Source of the DNA: Prado023 sp049688395
GTDB lineage: Bacteria; Actinomycetota; Actinomycetes; S36-B12; CAIYMF01
Direction of reading: 5' to 3'
Length of the DNA stretch: 64,000 bases
Assembly: GCA_049688395.1 (NCBI GenBank)
Contig: JBAVKQ010000093.1
Span: 7,097 to 71,096, forward strand
Below are positions 24,773-34,442 of the stretch, in pieces. The position numbers and the translations under genes were made by a program. Numbering within the stretch: position 1 is the first letter of the stretch; each line of letters starts with the position of its first letter. The notes beneath the pieces are model-generated. The model saw only the letters and a program-made list of their open reading frames with translations, searched no databases and had not been told where the DNA came from.

Positions 24773-25465
24773 ATGCACATGCCCGACGGATTCGTCTCGG
24801 CACCCCTGTCCGCGGCTGTCGGGGTCGTTGCCATCGCGGGGATCGGGATCGCGCTCAAGGGCGCCTCCAAGGAACTCGACGACCGCACCGCACCGATGGC
24901 CGGCCTGGTCGCGGTGTTCGTGTTCGCCGCGCAGATGCTCAACTTCCCGGTGGCGGCCGGGACCAGCGGGCACCTGCTCGGAGGAGCACTGGCCGCGATC
25001 CTGATCGGGCCCTATACCGGGGTGCTGGCGGTATCGATCGTCCTGATGGTCCAGGCGCTGCTGTTCGCCGACGGCGGGTTGACCGCCCTGGGTCTGAACA
25101 TCGTGAACATGGCGTTCGTGACCGTGCTCGTGGCCTGGCCGACGTTCCGGCTGCTGGCTCGGGTGCTGCCCAAGACCCGACGCAGTTGGACCGTCGCGGC
25201 CTTCATCGCCGCGTTCCTCTCGGTGCCGGCCTCAGCTGCGGCCTTCACCCTCGAGTACGCGATCGCCGGAGCGGGAACGTACTCGGTGAGCACGGTACTG
25301 GCAGCCATGGTCAGCACCCACGTGCTGATCGGCATCGGCGAGGGCCTGATCACGGCGCTGACCGTCGGAGCAGTCCTCGCCGCACGGCCGGACCTGGTCC
25401 GCGGGGTCCGTGACCTGCTGCCCAAGCCCGAACTTCGTCCCGCGGTGGAGGTGGCCTCCAGATGA
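24773..25465 (+). CDS. cbiM: ECF-type cobalt/nickel transporter, metal-binding S component
   Basis: The 230-residue membrane protein begins MHMPDG, the N-terminal metal-binding loop of CbiM/NikM in which the Met-x-His terminus enters the membrane core, so the start at ATG 24773 (GAGGAG 8 nt upstream) is secure. About six to seven membrane segments follow, including AAGTSGHLLGGALAAILIGP with another ligand His. It selects Co2+ or Ni2+ for import with the CbiQ and CbiO products encoded downstream. The upstream gap has an AATACT/AGTACT imperfect inverted repeat near 24700 that could be an operator. The next gene overlaps by 4 nt. Confidence 0.93.
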   Translation: MHMPDGFVSAPLSAAVGVVAIAGIGIALKGASKELDDRTAPMAGLVAVFVFAAQMLNFPVAAGTSGHLLGGALAAILIGPYTGVLAVSIVLMVQALLFADGGLTALGLNIVNMAFVTVLVAWPTFRLLARVLPKTRRSWTVAAFIAAFLSVPASAAAFTLEYAIAGAGTYSVSTVLAAMVSTHVLIGIGEGLITALTVGAVLAARPDLVRGVRDLLPKPELRPAVEVASR

Positions 25466-25824
25466 CGAGCGCGAGCAGCAGGCGCGGCCTGTGGATCGTC
25501 GTCGGGGCTGGGCTCGTGATCAGCCTGTTCCTGGCCGGCATCGTCAGCTTCTACGCCAGCAGTTCCCCCGACGGGCTGGAGAAGGTGGCCGAGGATGTCG
25601 GCTTCATCGATGCCGCGCAGGACTCCGCGGTCGCCGGGTCGCCGTTGTCCGACTACGGCGTGGCGGGGGTGTCCGATGAGCGGCTCAGTGTCGGACTGGC
25701 CGGTGTGGTGGGCCTGATCGCCACCGGGGTGCTGGCCTTCGGGCTGTTCGTGTGGCTGGGGCGGCGCAACCGCAACGCAGCCGCTGAGCCCACGGCGGAC
25801 GCCGTCCCCGCGTCCGGCGGCTGA
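25462..25824 (+). CDS. PDGLE-domain protein (CbiN-like subunit)
   Basis: The 120-residue protein has an N-terminal membrane segment, the extracytoplasmic motif SSPDGLEKVAEDVGF (PDGLE domain) and a second membrane segment, the architecture of the CbiN-like accessory subunit of cobalt/nickel ECF transporters, often fused to CbiM in other species. It overlaps cbiM by 4 nt (ATGA) and its own stop shares one base with the cbiQ start, so the three are translated together. Confidence 0.88.
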   Translation: MTSASSRRGLWIVVGAGLVISLFLAGIVSFYASSSPDGLEKVAEDVGFIDAAQDSAVAGSPLSDYGVAGVSDERLSVGLAGVVGLIATGVLAFGLFVWLGRRNRNAAAEPTADAVPASGG

Positions 25825-26606
25825 TGGGCGCCGGCCACCAGCACGGCCACGACGTCGGCGAGGCCCTGTACGTTCACCGGCACACGACCATCCACCTGCT
25901 GGCGCCCGAGGTGAAGATCGTCGCACTGGTGCTGTTCATGTTCGTCGTGGTCGCCACACCCGCCGAGCAGTTCTGGGCGTTCGGTCTGTACGCGGCCATG
26001 CTGATCGGGATCGCGGCGATCGCTGGGCTCAACGCCCGCATCGTGGCGCCGCGGATGCTGGTGGAGATCCCGTTCGTGCTGTTCGCGGTGCTGATGCCGT
26101 TCTTCGGCCCGGACCCCAGCGTCCGCGTGCTCGGGGTCTGGCTGTCGGTGGCCGGGCTGTGGGCGGCGTGGGGGATCCTGGCCAAGGCCACCCTGGGCGT
26201 CCTGGCCGCGGTCATCCTGGCCGCGAGCACCCGATCCCGCGACATCATCGCCGGCCTGGCGGCCCTGCGCCTGCCCGCGGTGATGGTGTCGATCACGATG
26301 TTCATGCTGCGCTACATGCACGTCGTCGCCGACGAGATGCACCGGATGGGCGTGGCGCGTGAGTCCCGCGGTTTCCAGGCCACCGGCGTGCGTTCGTGGC
26401 CGGTCCTCGGGCAGTCGGCCGGGGCCCTGTTCATCCGCTCCTACGAGCGGGGCGAACGGGTGCACCTGGCCATGCTCAGCCGTGGCTACACCGGCACGAT
26501 GCCGGTGCTCGATGCGCCCGTGACGAGCCGCTCGCAGTGGCTGCTGGGCCTGACCCTGCCCGGACTCGCCCTGATCGTCTGCCTGATCGCATGGGCGACC
26601 CGATGA
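25824..26606 (+). CDS. cbiQ: ECF cobalt/nickel transporter T component
   Basis: The 260-residue membrane protein is the transmembrane coupling (T) component: about five membrane segments and the coupling region RYMHVVADEMHRMGVARESRG with the Ala-Arg-x-x-Arg-Gly motif (ARESRG), plus LAMLSRGYTG. It links the metal-binding S component to the ATPase. Its N-terminus is slightly extended and His-rich (HQHGHDVGEALYVHRH), which could bind metal. The ATG overlaps the upstream stop by one base. Confidence 0.9.
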   Translation: MGAGHQHGHDVGEALYVHRHTTIHLLAPEVKIVALVLFMFVVVATPAEQFWAFGLYAAMLIGIAAIAGLNARIVAPRMLVEIPFVLFAVLMPFFGPDPSVRVLGVWLSVAGLWAAWGILAKATLGVLAAVILAASTRSRDIIAGLAALRLPAVMVSITMFMLRYMHVVADEMHRMGVARESRGFQATGVRSWPVLGQSAGALFIRSYERGERVHLAMLSRGYTGTMPVLDAPVTSRSQWLLGLTLPGLALIVCLIAWATR

Positions 26607-26634
26607 ATTGTCACCTGACTGCGTGGCCGACCCG

Positions 26635-27462
<828 letters not shown>

Positions 27463-27551
27463 TCGGCGGGCGTCGGGCGCAGACGGGCTGCTTCGCGGCG
27501 TTGCCGTGGTACCTTTGGGTGCGCTGCAAAGCAGGGTTCGCCGTGATTGGG

Positions 27552-27580
27552 GACGCCCGCGGGATTGTCCGTCGGGCGTC
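27552..27580 (+). promoter_or_regulatory. Stem-loop in the leader of the cold-shock gene
   Basis: Arms GACGCCCG (27552-27559) and CGGGCGTC (27573-27580) form an 8-bp stem. The gap 27463-27671 has no gene and probably carries a long untranslated leader, as is usual for cold-shock genes whose mRNA leader responds to temperature. The promoter itself is not clear. Confidence 0.35.
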
Positions 27581-27671
27581 ATCTGTTGAGGGGAGCGATG
27601 CCGCAGCCCAGGGATCGGCACACGCGTTGGCCCTGCACACATGAAAGAGCAATCGCAAAGGATCAAGAAAC

Positions 27672-27875
27672 ATGGCACAAGGTACGGTCAAGTGGTTCAA
27701 CGCCGAGAAGGGCTTCGGCTTCATCGCTCAGGACGGCGGCGGCCCGGACGTCTTCGTCCACTTCTCGGCCATCGCGGCCGACGGCTACCGTTCGCTCGAT
27801 GAGAACCAGCGCGTCGAGTTCGACATCACGCAGGGCCAGAAGGGCCCGCAGGCGGAGAACGTGCGCGCCGTCTGA
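27672..27875 (+). CDS. cspA: Cold-shock protein
   Basis: A 67-residue single-domain cold-shock protein of normal length: KWFNAEKGFGFI (RNP1) and DVFVHFSAI (RNP2) bind single-stranded RNA, melting structure at low temperature. An AAAGGA site lies before the ATG. The gene is followed within 17 nt by one of the strongest terminators in the window, as expected for an abundant transcript. Confidence 0.97.
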   Translation: MAQGTVKWFNAEKGFGFIAQDGGGPDVFVHFSAIAADGYRSLDENQRVEFDITQGQKGPQAENVRAV

Positions 27876-27891
27876 CGCTGCACAGTCTTCG

Positions 27892-27925
27892 AGGAGGCCT
27901 CCACCGTTCGCGGTGGAGGCCTCCT
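27892..27925 (+). terminator. Strong terminator after cold-shock gene
   Basis: A perfect 15-bp stem (27892-27906 with 27911-27925) is capped by the extra-stable tetraloop TTCG and followed by TCGTC. Confidence 0.9.
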
Positions 27926-27979
27926 TCGTCATTGCGGTGTGGGCCAACGCCCGGAATCGGGTAATCTGCGCCCAGACCC

Positions 27980-29521
27980 ATGACGAATCCCCACCAGACC
28001 GACGCCGCCGCACCGGAGGCGTCGCAGCGCGGATGGCTCAGCCTCCTGCTGCGCAGTGCGGGGATCCTGGGCATGGCCCTGACGGGTCTGCTGGCCGCGC
28101 TGGCCCTGACACCCGCGGCGTCGGTGACTGTGTTCGGCCAGCAGGTCGAGGTCGGCGCAGTCGCGCCCAGTTCGCTGCAGGGCTGGGCAGGCCCCGGTCA
28201 GGCGGAACTGTTCGGTGCCGGGGCGGTCGAGACGATCCAGACCTTCGAGGGCCCGATCCGGCCACGGATCGTGTGGCAGGAGTTCAATCGCGACGCCGCT
28301 GCGAGCGCCTTCCTGCAGCCCAACGCCGATGACGGCAGGCGCGTCATCAGCACCGACACCAGCGCGATCGGCGAGGCGCTGGCCCGTGGGTGGATCCAGT
28401 TCTTCCTCGACCTCGTGCTGGCCTCGATCCTGTTCGCCGCGTTGGCCTACCTGGTCGTGATCGCGGCGGAGGGCATCGTGCGTGGCCCCCGCGCGACGCA
28501 TCCACGCGCACGCCATCGGATCTGGCCGCTGGCAGCCACCTGCGTGGTCGCCGCGGTGCTCACCACTGCCTCGGCAGCCCTGACGGTCTCCTCGGCACGC
28601 GACCAGCTCGCTGGAGTCGCCAGCCTGGCCGACCTCACCGGATCGGCTCCACTGGTCCCGGCCCCGAGCGCCGCCGGGCCGCCGCGTGCCGACGTGGAGA
28701 TCGCGGTCATCGGCGACTCGACGGCCGCCGGGGTCGGCAATGATCCGATGCGCGATCCCACCGACGCCGATATCGCGTGCCAGCGGTCGCAGGACGCCTA
28801 CGCCGAGGTACTTCAGGCGGCGACAGGTCGCACGGTGGAGAACCTCGGCTGCGCGTCGGCGACCATCTCCGACGGGCTGCTCACCGCGCAGAGCGGGCGT
28901 CGCCCGGTCACCCCGCCACCGCAGGTCGGGGTGCTCAAGACCCTGACATCACTGCGGATGGTGATCGTGAGCATCGGTGCCAACGACATCGGCTGGGCCG
29001 ACTTCCTGAAGTACTGCTACGGGCTGCCCCGCTGCGACGACCAGGTCAGTCAGAGCCTGATCCGCAGCCGGCTGGACACCTTCGGCCTGCAGTACGCACA
29101 GCTGCTCCAGCAGCTCAGCACCCTGCCGACCCAGCCCACGGTGATCGTCACCGGATACTACGATCCGTTCGGCGACGAGTTCGGCTGCTCGGCGTTGGCC
29201 GATCCGCTGGCGCCGGTACCGCCCGCACCCGGGTACGGGTTCGGCCCGGACCCGGGTGAAGACGATCCCGCCGCGAAGGTTGCCACGAAGATCGACCCGA
29301 TGCGCTCGGTGCTCGCCCAGCTCAACCTCGTCCTCGAACTGGGTGCGGACGCGTTCGGCTTCAGCCGCGTGCAGCCCACCTTCGAGGGTCACACCCTGTG
29401 CAGCACCCAGCCCTGGGTTCAGGGCCTGTCCGATCCGCACCCCTTCCACCCGAACGCCGCCGGGGAGTTGGCCATCGCCGCGACCCTGTTGCCGCAGGTC
29501 GTCTCGGTCCTGCCGAGCTGA
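27980..29521 (+). CDS. Membrane-anchored SGNH/GDSL hydrolase
   Basis: The 513-residue protein has three predicted membrane segments in its first 200 residues (about 24-46, 138-162 and 177-198), with a ~90-residue extracytoplasmic stretch between the first two. The C-terminal half is an SGNH hydrolase: IGDSTAAGVGND (nucleophile Ser), NLGCASAT, VSIGANDIGWAD and the Asp-x-x-His of SDPHPFHPNAAG. Membrane anchoring and topology suggest an extracytoplasmic esterase or lipase. Cysteines in the catalytic domain (CQRSQD, CYGLPRC, FGCSA, LCST) may form disulfides. Substrate unknown. Confidence 0.85.
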   Translation: MTNPHQTDAAAPEASQRGWLSLLLRSAGILGMALTGLLAALALTPAASVTVFGQQVEVGAVAPSSLQGWAGPGQAELFGAGAVETIQTFEGPIRPRIVWQEFNRDAAASAFLQPNADDGRRVISTDTSAIGEALARGWIQFFLDLVLASILFAALAYLVVIAAEGIVRGPRATHPRARHRIWPLAATCVVAAVLTTASAALTVSSARDQLAGVASLADLTGSAPLVPAPSAAGPPRADVEIAVIGDSTAAGVGNDPMRDPTDADIACQRSQDAYAEVLQAATGRTVENLGCASATISDGLLTAQSGRRPVTPPPQVGVLKTLTSLRMVIVSIGANDIGWADFLKYCYGLPRCDDQVSQSLIRSRLDTFGLQYAQLLQQLSTLPTQPTVIVTGYYDPFGDEFGCSALADPLAPVPPAPGYGFGPDPGEDDPAAKVATKIDPMRSVLAQLNLVLELGADAFGFSRVQPTFEGHTLCSTQPWVQGLSDPHPFHPNAAGELAIAATLLPQVVSVLPS

Positions 29522-29531
29522 GCTGACCCTG

Positions 29532-29561
29532 CGCCTCGGACCGACGCCGATGTCCGAGGCG
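29532..29561. terminator. Bidirectional hairpin terminator
   Basis: Arms CGCCTCGGAC (29532-29541) and GTCCGAGGCG (29552-29561) form a perfect 10-bp stem between the convergent hydrolase and gluD genes. Confidence 0.7.
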
Positions 29562-29576
29562 GGCAGCCGCCACTGC

Positions 29577-30386
29577 TCAGGCGAGCCCGGACACCCGGCG
29601 CTCCACGGCGACGGCCAGCCGCGACAGGGTGAGGTTGACGATCAGGTAGATGGCGATGACCACCACGAACAGCGGGAACCGGTAGCGATCACCGAAGAAG
29701 CTGTAGTTGAGCTGCATGGTGCGCAGCAGTTCGGGGTAGCCCACGATGAAGCCCAGCGAGGAGTCCTTGAGCAGCACCACGAACTGGCTTATCAGGCTGG
29801 GCAGCATCAGGCGAATCACCTGCGGGAACTGGATGATGCGCAGGGTCTGCCACCGGGACAGCCCGATCGCGGTCCCGGCCTCCACCTGGCCCTTGGGCAG
29901 GGCCGCCAGCCCCGCGCGCAGGATCTCGGCGAACACGGCGGCGTTGTAGAGCACCAGGCCGAACACGACCGCCGAGAACGCCGAGAGGCCCAGGGCGAGC
30001 AGGCCGAAGAACATCATCAACAGCACGGGCATCCCGCGCAGGAACTCGATGAGCACCACGACCGGCCGGCCCAACCAGCGCGACCCGGAGGCACGCACCG
30101 TGGTCAACGCGAAGGCGATCACCAGCGCCACCGGGGCCGCCACAGCAGCTGCCTCGAGGGTGGCCCGCAGGCCGCGCAGCAGCGCGGTCCACACGTCGAT
30201 GGCGTCCTGGCCCTTGGGCGGGTCGACGAAGATCAGCCAGCGATCGTCGAACAGCCCTCGGTCGATCATGCCCCGCAGCAGGTACAGCGCACCGGCCAGC
30301 AGCAGCACCCCGACCACGATCGACGCGATCCGCTCCCGGCGCAGGGTCTTGGGCCCGGGGACGTCGTACAGGACGCTGCGACTCAT
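29577..30386 (-). CDS. gluD: Amino acid (glutamate-type) ABC transporter permease
   Basis: The 269-residue permease has a basic N-terminus, one extra early membrane segment and then the His/polar amino acid permease domain with the coupling loop GTAIGLSRWQTLRIIQFPQ, followed by LKDSSLGFIVGYPEL. It is the distal gene of a gluA-B-C-D operon, overlapping gluC by 4 nt (ATGA). With GluC it forms the membrane channel of the importer. Confidence 0.9.
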   Translation of the reverse strand: MSRSVLYDVPGPKTLRRERIASIVVGVLLLAGALYLLRGMIDRGLFDDRWLIFVDPPKGQDAIDVWTALLRGLRATLEAAAVAAPVALVIAFALTTVRASGSRWLGRPVVVLIEFLRGMPVLLMMFFGLLALGLSAFSAVVFGLVLYNAAVFAEILRAGLAALPKGQVEAGTAIGLSRWQTLRIIQFPQVIRLMLPSLISQFVVLLKDSSLGFIVGYPELLRTMQLNYSFFGDRYRFPLFVVVIAIYLIVNLTLSRLAVAVERRVSGLA

Positions 30387-31033
30387 CGGACGAACGCCAC
30401 CTTCCGCTCGACCTTGCCTGCGATCGCCCCGGCCGGAACCGTGATCAGCAGGTAGAAGGCGGCCACGCCGAGCAGCATCCAGATCACGTCGGCGGGGTAG
30501 TCACGGGCCAGGCCTCGTCCGGTCGCAGTCAGTTCGACGACGGCGAACCCGGCGGCCACCGAGGTGTTCTTGGTCAGGGCGATGAGCACGTTGATCAGCG
30601 GGGGCACCACGGTGCGCATCGCTTGGGGCAGCACGATCAGGCGCATGACCCCGATGCTGCCCAGGCCGATCGCGCGGGCGGCCTCCGCCTGCCCGATCCC
30701 CACGGAGTTGATCCCGGAGCGGACCGCCTCGCACACGAAGGCCGACGTGTAGACGGTCAGGGCGATGATCGCCGGGATCCGGCCCAGGGGCAGGATGATC
30801 CCGATCCCGGGCAGGATGAACACGAAGAACACGAACACCAGGGTCAGGGGAGTGTTGCGCCCGATCTCGACCAGCACCCCGGACACCGTCCGCAGCGAGC
30901 GCAGCGGCGAGACCCGGGCGGCGGCCAGGATGGTGCCCAGCACGATCGACAGGGCGCCGGAGATGACCGTGAGGTAGAGGGTCATCCAGAAGCCGGCGAG
31001 GTAGTCGGGCAGTGACTCGATGACCGCGGCCAC
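30383..31033 (-). CDS. gluC: Amino acid (glutamate-type) ABC transporter permease
   Basis: The 216-residue permease has about five membrane segments and the coupling loop QAEAARAIGLGSIGVMRLIVLPQ, written here only as its core EAARAIGLG; LTKNTSVAAGFAVVEL is also typical. GTG 31033 is chosen because AGGAGG lies just upstream; the frame stays open further upstream without a site. A 141-nt gap to gluB contains a bulged hairpin that may lower expression of the permeases relative to the binding protein. Confidence 0.9.
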   Translation of the reverse strand: MAAVIESLPDYLAGFWMTLYLTVISGALSIVLGTILAAARVSPLRSLRTVSGVLVEIGRNTPLTLVFVFFVFILPGIGIILPLGRIPAIIALTVYTSAFVCEAVRSGINSVGIGQAEAARAIGLGSIGVMRLIVLPQAMRTVVPPLINVLIALTKNTSVAAGFAVVELTATGRGLARDYPADVIWMLLGVAAFYLLITVPAGAIAGKVERKVAFVR

Positions 31034-31097
31034 GCGTCCTCCTGGTCTCCGATGGGCCTGTTCGAGCTGATGGGTCCCGGGTGCGGGTGATGCCCGG

Positions 31098-31125
31098 GGG
31101 AGCAGGGCGCCAGACCCTGCCTCCC
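31098..31125 (-). terminator. Possible attenuator between gluB and gluC
   Basis: A stem of about ten pairs with one bulge (left arm ending GCAGGG, right arm CCCTGC then CTCCC) lies between the binding-protein gene and the permease genes, a usual position for partial termination. Confidence 0.35.
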
Positions 31126-31174
31126 GCGGGCACCACACCGCGTCGTCCAGCCATCGCGGCCGGACTCCGTTGGA

Positions 31175-32047
31175 TCAGTAGCGGTCGACCGTCGGAGGCT
31201 CGGGGGTCGGCAGCACCTCGCCGGCCGTGGCCGCCCACGCCGCCTCCCAGCGACCGTCGGTGAACGACGCCTCGAGGGTGTCGTTGATCCACGTGCGGAA
31301 CGCGTCATCGCCCTTGGCCATGCCGATGCCGTAGGGCTCGACGGTGAACGGCTCGCCGGCGATCTTGAAGTCCTCCGGGCTCGCGGACACGTACCCGCCG
31401 AGGATCACGTTGTCGGTGGTCAGGGCGTCGACCTGCCCGTTGCGCAGCGGGTCCAGGCAGTCGGTGTAGGCCGCGAACGCGACCAGCTTCGTGTCCGGGA
31501 AGTTGTCCTTGATGTTACCGGCCGGGGTGGAGCCGTCGACCGAGCAGACCGTCTTGCCGGCGAGGTCGGCCTCGCTGGTGATGGAGTCGTCGTCGATGCG
31601 GACCATCAGCGACTGACCGGCCTCGTAGTAGGGACCGGCGAAGTCCACGACCTTCTTGCGCTCGTCGTTGATCGTGTAGGTGGCCACGACCATGTCGACC
31701 CGGCCGTCCTGGATGAACGGCTCGCGGTTGGCCGAGACCGTCTCGGTCCACGTGATCCCGGATTCGGGGATGCCCAGCTCCGCGGCCAGCATCTTGGCGA
31801 TCTCGACGTCGAAGCCGACCGGGACGCCGTCGGGGCCGACGAGGCCGAACAGCGGCTGGTCGAACTTGGTGCCGATCGTGATGGCCTGGGCGTCAGCCAG
31901 CTTGGCCATCGTCGTACCCGCCTCGAACGCCATGGGCGAGGGGGTCGTGGCGGCGCCGTCGTCGGCACTGTTGGAGCTGCAGGCGGACAGGGCCAGGATC
32001 GAGGCGGCTGCCAGAGCCGCCCATCGGGTGCGTCGGGTGTCCATCAT
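31175..32047 (-). CDS. gluB: Glutamate-type ABC transporter binding lipoprotein
   Basis: The 290-residue protein starts with a lipoprotein signal (SILALSACSS, lipidated Cys about residue 23) and continues as a family 3 periplasmic-binding fold: GTKFDQPLFGLVGPDGVPVGFDVEIAKML, NDERKKVVDFAGPYY, and a C-terminal lobe with YGIGMAKGDDAFRTWIN. Family 3 proteins bind polar amino acids such as glutamate. AGGAGGA precedes the tandem ATGATG start. The gene lies downstream of gluA in the same operon. Confidence 0.9.
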   Translation of the reverse strand: MMDTRRTRWAALAAASILALSACSSNSADDGAATTPSPMAFEAGTTMAKLADAQAITIGTKFDQPLFGLVGPDGVPVGFDVEIAKMLAAELGIPESGITWTETVSANREPFIQDGRVDMVVATYTINDERKKVVDFAGPYYEAGQSLMVRIDDDSITSEADLAGKTVCSVDGSTPAGNIKDNFPDTKLVAFAAYTDCLDPLRNGQVDALTTDNVILGGYVSASPEDFKIAGEPFTVEPYGIGMAKGDDAFRTWINDTLEASFTDGRWEAAWAATAGEVLPTPEPPTVDRY

Positions 32048-32063
32048 GTGTTCCTCCTGGGTC

Positions 32064-32118
32064 GTCGGTCGGGGGTGGTCGGTCGGGGGTGGTCGGTCGG
32101 TGTCGTCGGTCGGTGGGT
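32064..32118 (-). repeat. Short tandem repeats between gluA and gluB
   Basis: Two perfect 14-bp copies of GTCGGTCGGGGGTG (plus-strand reading) are followed by two degenerate 13-bp copies. They fill the gluA-gluB gap; length variation here could alter spacing or RNA folding. Confidence 0.6.
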
Positions 32119-32120
32119 CG

Positions 32121-32873
32121 TCAGTGGCTCAGGACCTTGGACAGGAAGTCCTTGGCCCGGTCGGTGCGCGGGTCGGTGAAGAACTGCTCCGGGGTCGCCT
32201 CCTCGACGATCGACCCCTCGGACATGAAGATGACCCGGTCGGCGGCCTTGCGTGCGAACCCCATCTCGTGGGTGACCACCAGCATCGTCATGCCTTCGCG
32301 GGCCAGGGCCACCATCACGTCGAGGACCTCGTTGATCATCTCCGGGTCCAGCGCGGAGGTCGGCTCGTCGAAGAGCATCACGATCGGATTCATGGCCAAC
32401 GCGCGTGCGATGGCCACGCGCTGCTGCTGGCCACCGGACAGCTGTGCGGGCAGCTTCTCGGCCTGGTCGGCGACACCGACGCGCTCCAGGAGCTTCATCG
32501 CCTCCTCGCGCGCGATGGCCGGCTTGACCCCGCGCACCTTGATCGGCCCGAGCGTGATGTTGTCCAGGATCGTCTTGTGCGCGAACAGGTTGAACGACTG
32601 GAAGACCATGCCCACGTCGGAGCGCAGCTTGGCCAGCGCTCGGCCCTCGGCCGGCAGCGGTTGACCGGCCAGGGAGATGGTGCCCGAATCGATGGTCTCC
32701 AGGCGGTTGATCGCCCTGCAGAGCGTGGACTTGCCCGAGCCCGAGGGGCCGATGATCACCACGACCTCGCCGGCCTGCACCGACATCGTGATGTCGCGCA
32801 GCACGTGCAGCTCACCGAAGTGCTTGTTGACCTGACTCAACTCGACCAGGGGAGTGCTCGTCGAGCTGCTCAC
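32121..32873 (-). CDS. gluA: Glutamate-type ABC transporter ATP-binding protein
   Basis: The 250-residue ATPase has Walker A GPSGSGKST, Q-loop MVFQSFNLF, signature LSGGQQQRVAIARAL, Walker B VMLFDEPTSALDP and switch LVVTHEMGFARK. It is the first gene of gluABCD. GTG 32873 is chosen because it places the domain at the usual distance, with GGAG about 9 nt upstream; the frame stays open to 32963. A TTGACT hexamer at 32969-32974 (minus strand) may be the -35 of the operon promoter. Confidence 0.92.
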   Translation of the reverse strand: MSSSTSTPLVELSQVNKHFGELHVLRDITMSVQAGEVVVIIGPSGSGKSTLCRAINRLETIDSGTISLAGQPLPAEGRALAKLRSDVGMVFQSFNLFAHKTILDNITLGPIKVRGVKPAIAREEAMKLLERVGVADQAEKLPAQLSGGQQQRVAIARALAMNPIVMLFDEPTSALDPEMINEVLDVMVALAREGMTMLVVTHEMGFARKAADRVIFMSEGSIVEEATPEQFFTDPRTDRAKDFLSKVLSH

Positions 32874-33051
32874 GTCCAACCGCTCCCGCCCGGGACAGGC
32901 GATCCGTTCCGCTGTCCGCATCCGCCTCGTTGTGACCGTGGCCTCAACGTCCCAGAGGATCACAGTCGAGTCAACAGGGGGCCAACGACCGGCTCGTAAC
33001 TATTCGGTGACGATCGACGTCCGTGGTTGTGCTCGCGAGGACTGCGCCCGG

Positions 33052-34107
33052 TCAGGGATGCACGAGGATCTTGACCGCTGTCTCGTTGCGATGGATCAAC
33101 GTGTCGAAGCCGTCGGCCACCAGGCGGTCCAGCGGGAGCTTCGCCGTGATGAAGGGCGCCAGGTCGACCCGTCCCTGCCGCACGAGCTCGATGGAGGCCG
33201 GGTGGTCGTTGGCGTAGGCGATCGTGCCGCGCAGGTCGATCTCCTTGAGCACGACAGCCTGCATGTCGATCGTCGCGCGTGTGCCCCAGATCGACACGTT
33301 GACCACCACCCCGCCCGGCTTCACCGAGACGAGCAGCTGGTCGAGCACCGCGTTGACGCTGGAGCACTCGAAGCAGACGTCGGCGCCGATCCCATTCGTG
33401 AGTTCCAGGACGCGGGCGGTGATGTCGTCCTGGCTCGGGTCCAACACGTGGTCGGCGACCTCGGTCGAGAGCGCCTTGGCCTTCCGCGCTTGGCTCAACT
33501 CCGAGATGATCACCGTGAGGCCCTCGGCCTTCAGGACCGCGGCAAGCAGCAGACCGATGGGGCCCGCGCCTCCCACGAACGCGACGTCACCGGCTTTCGC
33601 GCCGCTGCGCACGAACGCGTGGTGCCCGACCGCGAGTGGCTCGATCAGGGCGGCCTCGTCCAGGGGGATGTCGCCGACCGGATGCACCCATCGCCGGTCG
33701 ACGACGATCTTCTCGCTCAACCCGCCCCCACCACCGGCCAGGCCGATGAACCCCATCTTCGTGCAGAGGTTGTACCGGCCGGTCGTGCACGATGTGCATT
33801 GACCGCACACGATGTAGGGCTCGACCACGACGTGCTCGCCCACGGTGAGGTCCGTGACGCCCTCGCCGAGGGCGGAGATCGTCCCGGAGAATTCGTGACC
33901 CATGGTGACCGGCGCCTGCTCGTGGGTCAGGGGGTGCGGGTGCCCCGGCGCGGGGATGAAGATCGGCCCTTCGAGGAACTCGTGCAGGTCGGTGCCGCAG
34001 ATCCCGCACCAGGCGATGTCGATCAGCACCGCTCCCGGGCGCAGCTCCGGCACGGGGATGTCCTGGATCTGGATGTCCTGCGGTCCGTGGAACCGTGCTG
34101 CCTTCAT
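33052..34107 (-). CDS. 2,3-butanediol dehydrogenase-like zinc alcohol dehydrogenase
   Basis: The 351-residue protein is a zinc-dependent medium-chain dehydrogenase: catalytic zinc ligands in WCGICGTDLHE and GHEFSG, the structural zinc cluster CGQCTSCTTGRYNLC, and Rossmann motif VGGAGPIGLL. The pattern and the ELRPGAVLIDIAWCGICGTD start are close to (R,R)-butanediol dehydrogenases, which interconvert acetoin and butanediol with NAD. AAGG lies upstream of ATG 34107. It is followed by gluA after a 178-nt gap. Confidence 0.88.
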   Translation of the reverse strand: MKAARFHGPQDIQIQDIPVPELRPGAVLIDIAWCGICGTDLHEFLEGPIFIPAPGHPHPLTHEQAPVTMGHEFSGTISALGEGVTDLTVGEHVVVEPYIVCGQCTSCTTGRYNLCTKMGFIGLAGGGGGLSEKIVVDRRWVHPVGDIPLDEAALIEPLAVGHHAFVRSGAKAGDVAFVGGAGPIGLLLAAVLKAEGLTVIISELSQARKAKALSTEVADHVLDPSQDDITARVLELTNGIGADVCFECSSVNAVLDQLLVSVKPGGVVVNVSIWGTRATIDMQAVVLKEIDLRGTIAYANDHPASIELVRQGRVDLAPFITAKLPLDRLVADGFDTLIHRNETAVKILVHP

Positions 34108-34271
34108 CGCGGCCTTCTCTCGGACTGTGATCGCCAGCGGGGCCGCACGAACAGGCCCAGCGGCTTCGGGTCGTGTTGTCGAGGAAGCTCGCCCGCCTCG
34201 TCATCGGTGCGTGTCCATGCAAGTTGGCATCGCCGCGCCTGACCGAAGCGAATTCGGGCCCGTCTCGGCCC

Positions 34272-34442
34272 GAATCGCCGAGTTGTGGTGGGAAGCGGCC
34301 CCGGCCGGCGCCCCGCAACCGCGAAGCGCCGAGTTGTGGTTGCACCCGCCCGATGCTGTTGCGGTCTTTCGACCACGCGGAGCGCGAACCAGCAGCGCCA
34401 GGCTGGCCACGACCAGCCTTTCGACCACAAGTCGGCGAACCG
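34272..34442. repeat. Dispersed intergenic repeat cluster 2
   Basis: The 553-nt gap 34108-34660 has no supported gene. Its middle holds copies of the CGCCGAGTTGTGGT motif at about 34276 and 34327, an inverted copy at 34420-34440 whose 19-nt core is the exact complement of that at 17523-17541, and the 28-bp unit at 34363-34390 shared with 17574-17601. The flanks 34108-34270 and 34443-34660 show nothing I can name. Confidence 0.65.
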
